Assembly (NCBI GenBank): GCA_027574665.1 | Contig: CM050655.1 | Coordinates: 3,596,001 to 3,660,000, forward strand | From: Rhynochetos jubatus | Taxonomy: Eukaryota; Chordata; Aves; Eurypygiformes; Rhynochetidae | Direction: 5' to 3' | Length of the DNA: 64,000 bases | Shown: in pieces, positions 1 through 10,097 of the stretch | Layout: each line of letters opens with the position of its first letter | Numbering within the stretch: position 1 is the stretch's first letter | Translations under genes and position numbers: made by a program | Notes under the pieces: generated by a model | What the model saw: the letters and a program-made list of their open reading frames with translations, nothing else | Database searches by the model: none | What the model was told of the DNA's origin: nothing

Positions 1-901
1 GAAAACAGACACTTTCATAACCCCTTTTAAAACACAGAGCATCAAGAAACAGAGTAACTTTTTTGGCTTGTTTGTTTTGCAAAATTCTTTTCAGGTCACT
101 TTCCATATATATCCGCTACAGCCAGTTCTGCTTTTATTTGTATAACAACTCGGTTGTAGATGGAAATTATAAAAAGATTAACAATAACCATCAATTGCAG
201 CTAAGAGTGGAACAACGCTTCGAAAGATACATAAAGTCTTTGGAGTTTTTGACGAAGTCAAATATATGTAAAACCAAAATACAGCAACCCCCCAACGCCA
301 CCTACCAAGCATTTTTATTTTATTTATTCCCTGCAGTGTGTACAAAGAACCAGAACGAATCAACAGAGTTATCCTTCAAAATAAACTGGATATATCAGCT
401 CTTTAAAGCCAGACATTGGACCAAAAGCCATAAGCAGTTTATGAAAATAAGTAGCTGTTAAGAAGTCAAACCCCCTCTTTCTTAGGGACGTGTGGAGAAA
501 ACATTTAACAAAAGGGGGTTGGGATTTATTTTCAGGTTCCACCTCACAAACATTTTCAACGTTTTTTATTCTTAACCTGTTTAAGAAAGAAATGGGTTTT
601 GACCATCTTCTTGTAAGGCAGACAAAGTTCGTCTCCATCAAACTGCACACGAAACCATTCACCCATTAAAGATAAAACATGCTGTAAGATAGGAGTTTGC
701 CATGTTCTCATTAACAATAATAAAATTGCCATAATGATGGCAATATCTATATTTTTATCTGTTTTCAAGGACAATTCAGTTCATTGCTTATGATTTCTTA
801 TCAAGGAATGCTGACGTTCACATAAACTCGCATTTTATAGCGTGATTAGTTTAGTCCAGAATGCTGCATTTCCATCTATAATTGTACAAACCATTTTTCT
901 T
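1..901. other. Unique AT-rich non-coding DNA
   Basis: I see no repeat, exon-like segment or promoter. The short open frames on both strands carry no recognisable domain and overlap one another, as chance frames do. Confidence 0.6.
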
Positions 902-947
902 CAATAATTTCTTACTTGAAAAATACTGTGCAAGTAAGAAATTATTG
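902..947. other. Perfect 17-bp inverted repeat (hairpin)
   Basis: The arms caataatttcttacttg (902-918) and caagtaagaaattattg (931-947) are exact reverse complements around a 12-base loop. Pairing can resume after a short internal loop, with tttt at 894-897 against aaaa at 952-955, giving an imperfect hairpin of about 62 bases. Perfect arms this long are uncommon by chance in 64 kb. The stem is shorter than a typical microRNA precursor and very A/T-rich, so a decayed transposon terminus or a mutational palindrome is equally possible. Which strand would be transcribed cannot be told from the sequence. Confidence 0.85.
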
Positions 948-973
948 CATTAAAAAGAAATTATTGAATTAAT
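936..973. repeat. Two-copy 19-bp tandem repeat
   Basis: The 12-mer aagaaattattg occurs at 936-947 and again at 955-966, followed by cattaaa and aattaat respectively. The unit is about 19 bases and the first copy forms the right arm of the hairpin at 902-947. It looks like a local duplication; no function is implied. Confidence 0.8.
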
Positions 974-1914
974 TAAACTGTCACCATGTTTACACACCAC
1001 AAACAGCCCAGAAATCCTCCCCTTCCAGTTTCGGCTGCATCCTTTCCCGACTCTGCATAACTGCGAGAAGCGATATTGACAGCAAGCCCTCACATTCCCT
1101 CTCACCCACAGGAACAAAGACTGGTACTGTTCTACTGCCGTGGTTTGCACTTTAATATTATTTCTAATAATCAAGGCCACTGCTTAAAATACAGATGATG
1201 AACCAAAGTGGGCCTTAAAGACACTTGCTCTTGTGAGCGTCACTTGGCACTGTGTGGGACCATTGGGAGGAATTCCAGGTGAACGTACCTTGTGCTCGTT
1301 TCTAGTGCACTTTTACAGCAGGAAGAGCTGTGAAGCTTTGAAGGGGTGGAGTTCTGCTCTCTCCACCGCCAGTGCATTTCCTGTTCCCACTGCTGCCCAC
1401 CCCTGGAGGGAAGAGAACAAGCAGGACCTTTGGGTCTATGCTTTAACCATTTTTTCTAGCACAGGAAGGCTGCTTTCTGGATCTTAAAATGTTTAAACTG
1501 GTAGAGGGTTGGTAATTAGCTTATTGTCACAGTGGGAGATGGGAGCTTTTCCTTATGATATTATTATTACACTTGCACAGGTTTGATGAAGTTAAATAGG
1601 ATGGTTTGCACTAAACCTGGGTGAAACAGGAATCAGACTGACCTGTTCCATTCTTATTGGTTTGTCTTCATAGTCATATCAATCCCTCTGTGCTGTAATT
1701 ACTTGATCTGGAAAGATGTAGCTGTATTTTTTCTGATTTCTGGGTGTAAATTGCTAAAGGCAGTGCAAGGAGGGGATCCAGCATAGAAAATACAACCACT
1801 TAGGCAAAACCACATTTTAAAAATTGGAATTTTATTCATACTGACATTCTGGATGAGGCAGCCTGCTCTAGTATATAAATTGCATCATGCTCTAGTTTTA
1901 CCATCAGTACTTAC
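974..1914. other. Unique non-coding DNA
   Basis: No repeat or gene was recognised. Base composition is slightly more balanced around 1230-1420, where a chance frame of 84 codons lies on the plus strand, but it has no recognisable domain. Confidence 0.6.
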
Positions 1915-2001
1915 CAGGATCACAAAAGCTTGGAGGACACCGTAGAATCCTCCGTCACAGAACTGCAGGCTTGATAAGCTGTTTTCCAAAATGGACAGAT
2001 T
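1915..2001 (-). other. Candidate coding exon, 87 bp, unrecognised
   Basis: Read on the minus strand, this segment begins after an AG (plus 2002-2003) and ends at a consensus donor, CTG followed by gtaagtact. It is open for exactly 29 codons (phase 0 to 0). The translation begins NLSILENS and contains SLQFCDGGFYGVLQ. A second AG inside it, before CTTATC, would give a shorter exon in the same frame. The weakness is the acceptor, which lacks a good polypyrimidine tract. I do not recognise the peptide. About a quarter of random 29-codon stretches are open, so the donor is the main support. It is more likely a chance match than a real exon. Confidence 0.15.
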
Positions 2002-5000
2002 CTGTTAATTTAAAATTTAAGATAGCGAATCACTCATTTTGGCACTCGCTCGGCATGTGCTAGAAAAACAAATTCAATTTTTCGTTTCTGTCAATGTCTG
2101 GCTTTCATAGCCACCTCAAAAGCCTTAATTCCCCAGCTGGATTATTCTCAATATCCATCACTCTTCATCCTCCATAAGCCTGTGTTTCAAGAAAAATGAG
2201 GTCAACCTGACCTAAGCAGGACAGCTTAAGTGAAGCCAAATGTTTTGGGAATCTCCTCCAGAGTACACTGAAGACAGTAAGCATCCTTGTGTTGACTTGT
2301 ATGGACATTAGATCGGGTCTTGAATAGCTTAATTCCTGCAGATAAAACTTTCAGCTATGATACTTGGCTTTGTAAACAATACCTTCTTCAAACCTGTCTC
2401 GAGAGAAAACTATTTGCCAAACCTTTCCCCTCCCTTCTTTCACCTTGATTACAAACATCGTATCATTTTCTGTTCAAGTTCACAAGACCACCATGCACAT
2501 CACAGACACCCCACCCCCACTCTCGCCCCCATAGCAGATCATTTATTACTAGTTTCATAACTTACCATCTTTGGTCAGATATAACCATTATCTTATTTTA
2601 ACTGCCCAGCTTTTTTTAGGCCTCTTGAAAAGTTTTCTTTGGTTTCTGATATTCCCCTGACATCTCCAATTGTATTTTACACGTCACAATCCATCAGTAA
2701 CATGATATATTTTCTTCTCATTCTACTGTAGCTTTTCTGCTGTGATTTCATTATCTTCAGACTGAATTAAAGCAGCAGCACTGAATATTCTTTTGCATTT
2801 GTGGGCTTTTTTGACATGTGGAAAATAGATATTCCCTCTACTTTTGTAGGATGTATGAATTTAAAATTTCAACTTTATTTTCTTGTTAAATATTTATTTG
2901 CCAAATAAATCCTCTTATGTATTTTATAAAACCATGGAAAAAGGAAATTCCATTTACTATTACACAGAGAAAAATTGCAAGCATTTGGTAAAATATTATG
3001 AGGTATAGAACTGTATTTTTACTAAAATATTTTTAAAAAGACAAGTGAAAAGAGGTGGTATCTAATTTATGGAAATAGATTCAATAGTAGCTGAGACTGT
3101 ATTCATCTCCCCTCAGATTTGAAGTTGCACATTAGTTACTTTAGCACTTTTGCTCAATAACCTTTTAAGGATTCCACAGTCTCTGTCTGGTATGATTCCA
3201 TTACGCCGTGACTCAGAGTTAATGAATGTTCTTCCACACCTCACTTTTGTAGAGATACAATGCATGAATGAAGTGAGTAGTTCCTAAAACAAAGTTTCAT
3301 TTCTAGTATTGTAGAACCATTTTAATACTGACCACGGTCAAGATGTCTATGAACTAATTACTATGATTACTTTGAACTTATTAACTAGATGTCACCTAAG
3401 TTACAGTCGCTAGTCACAAAGTACTATCCAGAAAGGAAGGCCACAGCACTTCTGTATAACAAGGACAATTCTAAATGTGTTCCCCAAGCCTGTGCAGCAA
3501 GAGCCGTTTGCCCTCTGACTGAAGACATGACAGGTTTTGGATTAATGCACATTAGCCAAGGATAGGTTTTTTCCTTAGAATCCAGAAACAATAAAATTGT
3601 ACCTGTTTCCAGGCACATAAATATCAACACAGTACTATTTTAGATACTTGGACTTCTGCCTATAAATTATTATTCCTTTTGGTACTGAAGTATAAATGAA
3701 TGTTCTACATAACCAAATATCACTATCATCTCAAAATAAACATTGGATGCAGGAAACCTGATTTAGATTTTCCTTAATCTGGCCCATGCAAACAATTTCT
3801 TTGGCTGTAAACAACCAAAAGGGATTCTAATGTGTCCAAAGTCAGCATCCTCTGAGTGTAAGCTGGCTCACAGGGAGCCACACTATGACTGCCGCTAACA
3901 GATAAGTGAAGAGAAAGGAAGTATGTTATACCACATTCAATCTCTGTTCCAATGCTTCAATTTATACGTGATAAATCCACATGAAGGAAGATTTCTGCTG
4001 TTTTGATAGAAAAAGCAATAAAAAATTCATGTTTTACTATATATCAATGTTTGTGAAAATCTCATCCAATGCATAAGATGAAATTTAAACTCTATGAATG
4101 AGAGGTGAGAACAGGAGCTTTGTTCTGCTTTTCACCCCTTCAATGTATTAGTTGTTCCTAGGAGTTTTGTTAACAAGTGGACCCATCAGTGGATTTTATG
4201 CTTCTTCAGACTATTCCTACACTTTCAAAATAGCGTAGCTCTTCTCAGTAGCATTCTGCCAACTACTGGAGATGAGTTTCTGTATCGCTTCAGTTTCTCA
4301 GTCCACCAAATAACGTTTTTTCACCAGCTCAAGGGAATTACTAATGCTTCAGTGAAATCAAAATATTCAAAACCCGACAGTTAAAAAAACCCCAAACAAA
4401 CATCTCCCTATGCCCAACACACTTTGCTAACTAGGTGAAAAGGAAAAAAACCCCACCCCTGATCCTATAAGAGTACAGTGAAATGCATTAAGCACAAGGT
4501 TGGAATATTGTAATTGCCTCAATGCACCCAGGAGTTTCCCAAGGGCTGGAGAAGCAGTCCTGCTGTACCCAAGGCTCCTCAAGGAAGAGCATTACAATAG
4601 GAATTTGCATTAACTAAAAAGATCCAAGCTTGGCTGGGACCACCATGGACACCTGCAACATACATCTGCAGAAACCCTCAAAAATCTAGGGCACAAGATG
4701 TATTTCATAATGATAACTAACCTTGGTTTCAAGGCCCAAATGGTAATAAGATCACCACCTCTGGAAACCCATCTTTAATCATCCCCACTGTAGCATATTG
4801 CCACTTCCTTCACTATTGAATTCCTCTTCATTTCCAATTTCAGCAACTGGATTTTGGTCTGTGTTTGTCTATATGTATGTGGAAAACCCCAGCACTATCA
4901 CTTCTGTGCATAATTAGCTGCACCTAAAACCAGAAAATCACCTCTCAGGTAGCTTTATGGCATACTCTGTTATTATTTTGACTATATTCTTCTAACAAGT

Positions 5001-5486
5001 AACAACAGACATGTAGAACTGCTATTCAACACATTATTTTCCATTGGGGTACCTGGAAAAACATTTTTTTAAAAAGGCTAAAAATTACTATTATGTTTCT
5101 TCTTGATTGTGAGAAATTCACTATTAACTTTTTATCTAATCTCCTACAAAATAAATCTATTTTCTTACTGTGACGGGACCTAATACAGCTACAAACACTC
5201 CATTTTGACCTACATTGCCCCAAAATGGTGAACCAAAGAATTTTTTAGTAAGCCAGTGATAGCTTAAATGGACTTACTTAACCTCTTCTATCAGTTTGCA
5301 ATCCAAGTGGGAGAATATCATCTCTTCCCTATTATTTCTATATTAGCATTAGGTATCCCAAGGATATCTAATCTATAAAAGTAATCTATAGAACAGTTAA
5401 GAAGTAGTATTAATAACCTTTAAGCAGAATTCTCGCTTCCCCCAAACACTGTGAAGTAACATTTTACCATCTGCTTTCCTTCACAG
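2002..5486. other. Unique non-coding DNA with A-run/C-run motifs
   Basis: No gene or interspersed repeat was recognised across this stretch. Two adenine runs followed by CCCC occur close together, at 4383-4393 (then aaacaaac) and 4444-4454, the first of a motif that recurs through the window. Confidence 0.6.
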
Positions 5487-5577
5487 GAGCACCGGGGATG
5501 ATTATAATTCTGTTCTTGATGAAGGCGGAATAGGTGCAAGAGACGTTTTTGCCTTTTCTAGAAGAAATCAGATCTGA
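5487..5577 (+). other. Candidate terminal coding exon, unrecognised
   Basis: A strong acceptor (ctgctttccttcacag, ending at 5486) precedes an open segment of 29 codons that ends at TGA 5575-5577. Taking one base to complete an upstream codon, it reads STGDDYNSVLDEGG and ends DVFAFSRRNQI, acidic then basic, with codon usage that looks protein-like; the other two frames stop early. A final exon supplying a short cytoplasmic or C-terminal tail would look like this. I do not recognise the tail and find no convincing upstream exon in the window. Chance opening of 29 codons is not rare, so this is only a candidate. Confidence 0.22.
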
Positions 5578-8500
5578 CTGTCTAGTGCTTGCACAAATGA
5601 TGAAAAATTGCATCTACATGTTATTTGCTTTTACTTTCTTCAACAACAAGAAACTGAGCAGCCTCTGAGCTGCCTTGTGCACTATGCCACTGTCCCAAAG
5701 GGAAAAGCATTACCCAAAGGTGCCTGCAGAATTCTGATACCTGGAGAAAAGAAACCAGTTACCTGAAAATGTTGGTTACCTTGGAAAACTGTATGTTTGT
5801 TCTTCAGTGTGGTAATAGCCAGGAAACCCAGAGAGGCCTGAAAAGACTTTTTTCAAAACACCAGCTCCAGCACAGCTAGTTCAACAGATAATCAGATCTG
5901 AGGATGCAACTTCTATTTCTTAAGAACAGCAGGGGATTTGAAGCATTTATCTAGTGACCATACACACACTACTCTACTGATGGAGAATGCAACGAGAATG
6001 AAATAAGGAACCTGTTGCCGCAGAAGGATTGTAAGGTCACTACAGGAAAAGGCAACAGAAATCTCTCAAACATAAAAAGGAGAGTTGTTCTCCTTAGAAC
6101 AGAAGCCCACATCTGTTTTCTGGGGGCAACTCACAGGATTGAGATGATTCTTCCTGTATTTTGGCTATCTTGCTGACACTTGATTATGTTTAGTAATTGT
6201 CCCTCTGGAATTTCTGAAATTCTGAAACGTGGAAGACTGTTGCATACCAGGTTCTAGCAGGAGAGAAACTGTCTCAATTTTTCCAGCAGAACTTGAGCTG
6301 TACAGCTTCTTTTCAACATCCATGATAAACATGTTAGCTTTTCTTTACAAACAATGTTTTTATTTGAATGAAGCCCATGACAATCTCCCACTGCAAAGCA
6401 GAAGTGGCAATGCCAGATTCCCACCAGAAAAGCTCCTTATGTCAACTCTGCTTAGGAAGAGAAGAGAGTTTCACTCTCCAAGGAAAATACGTACAATTTC
6501 CAGTCTAGTTTGGATCAGCATGAGACCTCCGGGATCTTCGCTGCAGCAAAACCTTTTGATAAGTATACACTGCCAGTAAAAACAAACATTCATCTAATGC
6601 CAGCTTTACCAACAGCACATTTTTGCAAACAGAAATAAGACCAAATAGAGGTGAAGCACTGGAGACTTTCAGTGAGAAAAATGATACGATATTCTTTCTG
6701 TAATAGAAACAACTTCCTTAGTATCCTTTTCAGCTGGACTAAAAAAAAGGGAGAACCCACCCCTGTTTCTAAGACCCTCAGGACTGAATAACTCGGTTCA
6801 ACACCATCACAAGATGCATTCAATTAGAAGGTAATCTCTACAAGCACAAGTATTTTAAAGCATGTAGAAGACAGTCAACCTTTAAACAGAAAAGAGTTCA
6901 CAACCTTAACTGAGCAGAACTGGTGTTCTGCGTATAATAATGACAATCTTTTCTTTGGTATACGCGAAAGAAGGCAAATTACAAGGATGACTGATTCTTT
7001 GGTTTCTGTGTTTAAATATCTAACTGAAAAATCAGGCTACTAACCAAGTTAGTGAGCATGAGCTTGAACTCACTATACACACTACCATGCATGGCAGAGT
7101 ATAACTGAAAGCAAGATTCTTAGGATCTTGGTTTTATTTCTTCTGAGTTTGTGTCAAGTTCAGCTGTTTATATTTCCACTGGTGGCATTAAGTTGACAAA
7201 AGGACCCAGATCAGTTCAAAGCAACCCATTAATGATTAGGCATTAAAATAAGGTAATAAATTAATAGAAATAATTTTTCCTGTAGCTACTTTAAATTTAA
7301 CTTGAAATGTTATCATCATACATTTTTTAAATCAAATTTATCAGTGGCTGTCTTCATTACTGAAGTACTGTGTATGTATATACATACATATAGTCAAGTC
7401 TCACGTACCAGTTCAGGTTGATCTTGCACACCCTCTAGCTTGAGAAGAGCAAGCACAATAAGCCGGCAAACTGCTTGTTTCTTGTTTCATACTTCATGGC
7501 TCACATAGGGGAGAGAAAATCTTCCAATTCCTTTTCAAAGCAGAAGTGGGGAGAGAATAATCTTGCTTTGCAGTTTGATAGGAGCTAACAGCAGAAAAGC
7601 TCAGGTCTACCTCAGCTTCCTCTAAAGGCTTAGGCTGAGCCTGGTCACCTCCCCTCCTTCTGTCAAGGGCAGCATAAGCACATTCAGACAGGAATCAAGC
7701 CCGCTTCATATCAAACCTGTCATTTGGTGCTACCGGACCCACCTCAGAGCAAAGCATAGACCTTCATGACATACCTCTCATACCTAATGTACACTAGAAT
7801 AAATACTGGACAAGGAGAGCTACATATATCATACGTAACTACAAAGTTTCTCTTCCTCAGTACCAGGAAGGAGTAGAGGACAGCAGCAATAGTTACTCTT
7901 ACTTCTCAGCAAAGTGCAGATAGTATATGAATATCTGCAAAATAGAAAGAGTAAGTACCTGGAAAGGATACTTGAATACCTCCTATTTTACTAAAGCCTT
8001 TCTCTTTATTGGCTTTAACAACATCAGTATTGCACTTTTACAGAAGGAGGTGTGCCTAACTCAAACTCAGGCTTTTTCTTTTGTTAATGAGAAGGAAAAA
8101 GATGATGTATTCCAAACAAAAAAAGAAAAAGGAAAAAAAAGAAGAAATACAAAATCAGTAGCATAAGTACTAGAAGTCCTGAATTAGCTGTTTCCTCAAG
8201 AAAACTCTTCAGGAGCTGCTGTGATTTGCCCACTCCTGCCTGGCCTTCTCCCCACTTGGGCTGTGTGCAATCACGAGGCTATCAGTCTCTGTCTGTCTTG
8301 TCTAACTGCCAGCAGAGCCACGCTGACTCCTTATGAGAAAGAAAAACTGGACAATGTAAGGCTCCTAACACAACCGACCAGAAAAAGGGCAGAAAGAAAT
8401 AGAAGAAAACAAGTTTCCCACTGCCTATTCACATCTCATTCTCTCGCTATTTGTTTGTCACACTCAGCCCTGTGACTTCTCCTTATAACTTGTTACTGAG

Positions 8501-8636
8501 CCTCACCCATCCAATCACATTTTCCTCCCTTGTGGTTAAACACAGCCTGTGATAAGGCAGCCCTTTTTCCTCCTCTTGAAGTCATCTGTGAGGACAACTA
8601 TATGCAGAAAAAAATCATAATGTTGATGGCCTTTAG
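5578..8636. other. Unique non-coding DNA
   Basis: No gene or interspersed repeat was recognised. The stretch holds an 18-bp TATG/TACA palindrome at 7371-7388 and an A-rich segment at 8095-8150. A 41-base splice-flanked open segment at 7910-7950 is listed among the rejected items. Confidence 0.55.
7371..7388. repeat. Palindromic TATG/TACA simple repeat
   Basis: The 18 bases tgtatgtatatacataca are their own reverse complement. This is a short alternating purine-pyrimidine microsatellite able to form a cruciform or act as a slippage site. Confidence 0.9.
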
Positions 8637-9041
8637 AATAGTCTTACCTGCCAGAGCACTAATTCCACGGGAGTTGTCAGAAACACAGGGCTATCTACAC
8701 TAAACTGGAAAGAGCAGACTGCATCCTGCACTGGTGAGTTACTCTGGTGCAGAAATGGTCTGGTTTCTGATGAGCTTTCTGATTATGGGGATGATGTATT
8801 CAGTGATTATGACTGTGATTATTCAAAGGCCTTCCTGAACTGGTATCAAGTCTCCACTGAATTTACAGCAGTGACAACCAAGGCAAAGGCTTTTTATTCT
8901 ACAGGGGACAGCCCTGTGACACCTGGAAGTCTCGGGGAGTATTTTAGATGTTGTGCTCTAACACTTTCTCCTGTACTGTATGAAGCTGTGCACAGAGAAA
9001 GCTATTGTTGGCACAGAGAAGTACAGCAATCTGTCTTTTGA
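8637..9041 (+). other. Long open frame without ATG start, unrecognised
   Basis: After TAG at 8634-8636 this frame stays open for 134 codons to TGA at 9039-9041. Its middle is markedly acidic and aromatic (SDELSDYGDDVFSDYDCDY), followed by SKAFLNWYQVSTEFTAV; the C-terminal third has four cysteines. There is no in-frame ATG near the start. If translated it would therefore be an internal or terminal exon, or a broken copy; an AG at 8679-8680 (gttgtcag) is a possible acceptor. AATAAA lies at 9103-9108, a GT-rich stretch follows, and an A8 run starts at 9133. That is the layout of a transcript 3' end or of a retrocopied mRNA. I recognise no domain. A second frame from 8756 encodes a 27-residue hydrophobic peptide, so coding status is unresolved. 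Confidence 0.2.
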
Positions 9042-9102
9042 AAAGGGACATGGGAAAATTTTTGTCTCATCTCCTATCTATTGAAACAGTGCATTTGAGA
9101 AC

Positions 9103-9108
9103 AATAAA
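9103..9108 (+). terminator. Polyadenylation signal AATAAA
   Basis: A canonical AATAAA is followed within 25 bases by the GT-rich gttggtttgtgcactgtatgt, the arrangement expected at a cleavage and polyadenylation site. It lies 61 bases after the stop of the open frame at 8637-9041. Isolated AATAAA hexamers are common in AT-rich DNA; the downstream GT-rich element raises this one above background. Confidence 0.35.
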
Positions 9109-10081
9109 GTTGGTTTGTGCACTGTATGTACCAAAAAAAAGATGAAAAATTGTTTCATTTAATTTTCACAATACCACAGCAAATAAACCCCCCTTCTGAC
9201 TAAATCACAGTGGAAGTATTACAAACTAATTTGAAAGTATGAATGCATAAATTATAGTTTGCTAGATCTATGGAGCTGATAAGTCCCTGAAAATTAGTGA
9301 TCCAAGGTTGAAACTAGAAAGTTCGTACTAAAGCTGCACCCTGAACTAACGATGTTCAAATTACATGACACTACCAATTACTTTCCACAGATGAAACAAG
9401 ACGCCCAAATTTCTGAATCAGAAGTACAAAATCATGAAAGAAGGGTAGACTTTCAGGTTGTCACCTTGATAGTAATTGAAGAATGTTCTAAAATACTCTA
9501 TGACCTAATAGACATCAGTGATTAAAAAAAAAAAAGCAAACAGAAAGAAAAACCCCAAAACCCCCCAAAAAGCAGAGTCCTAATGCTCTTCTGCAGTAAA
9601 TTCCTACTTTTAATGATCATGAATTTATAAAATACAGTGTTCTGCTGCTTATACTGCAGCACCAAATCTTTACTAGGGCTCCAGGTAATGTTAATGAGGA
9701 GAATGTATTCTCTCACTATCAAGTTCAACTTGAAAGAAAACCCAGCCTTACTTTAAGCCAAATCAATTTCTTGTTCTTTCGCTGCTCCTTCCTTCTATCA
9801 AAATCAAGAAAAAAATCCGACTCACAATAGTACAGCCAAAGAGAAAAACAAATTACTCTGATTCTTCCAGCTTTGTATCCCAGCAGACTGATTAGAGAAA
9901 AAAATGAATTCTATGTTTATAAACATATCCTCAAAACTCAGGTTACAGTTTAAAAGTAAAAGCAATTCCTCTTCATGAGACCCCAGGCAGAGCAATTAGG
10001 TTTTATTTCACGGCTCCAGGCAACAGGAGCTTAAGTACCCAGAGATTCTGTTTGTTCTTCTCCAGGCTTCGACAGTGGAGG

Positions 10082-10097
10082 AAAAAAAAAAAAAAAA
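10082..10097. repeat. Poly-A tract (16 bp)
   Basis: Sixteen uninterrupted adenines. No CR1 or other element body is recognisable upstream on either strand, so this looks like a free mononucleotide tract and not a retrotransposon tail. Confidence 0.95.

Noticed and set aside
7910-7950. 41-base segment with a strong acceptor (ttactcttacttctcag) and a gtaagt donor, open as KVQIVYEYLQNRK
   Set aside because: Too short for openness to mean anything; acceptor/donor pairs at this spacing are expected by chance in 64 kb.
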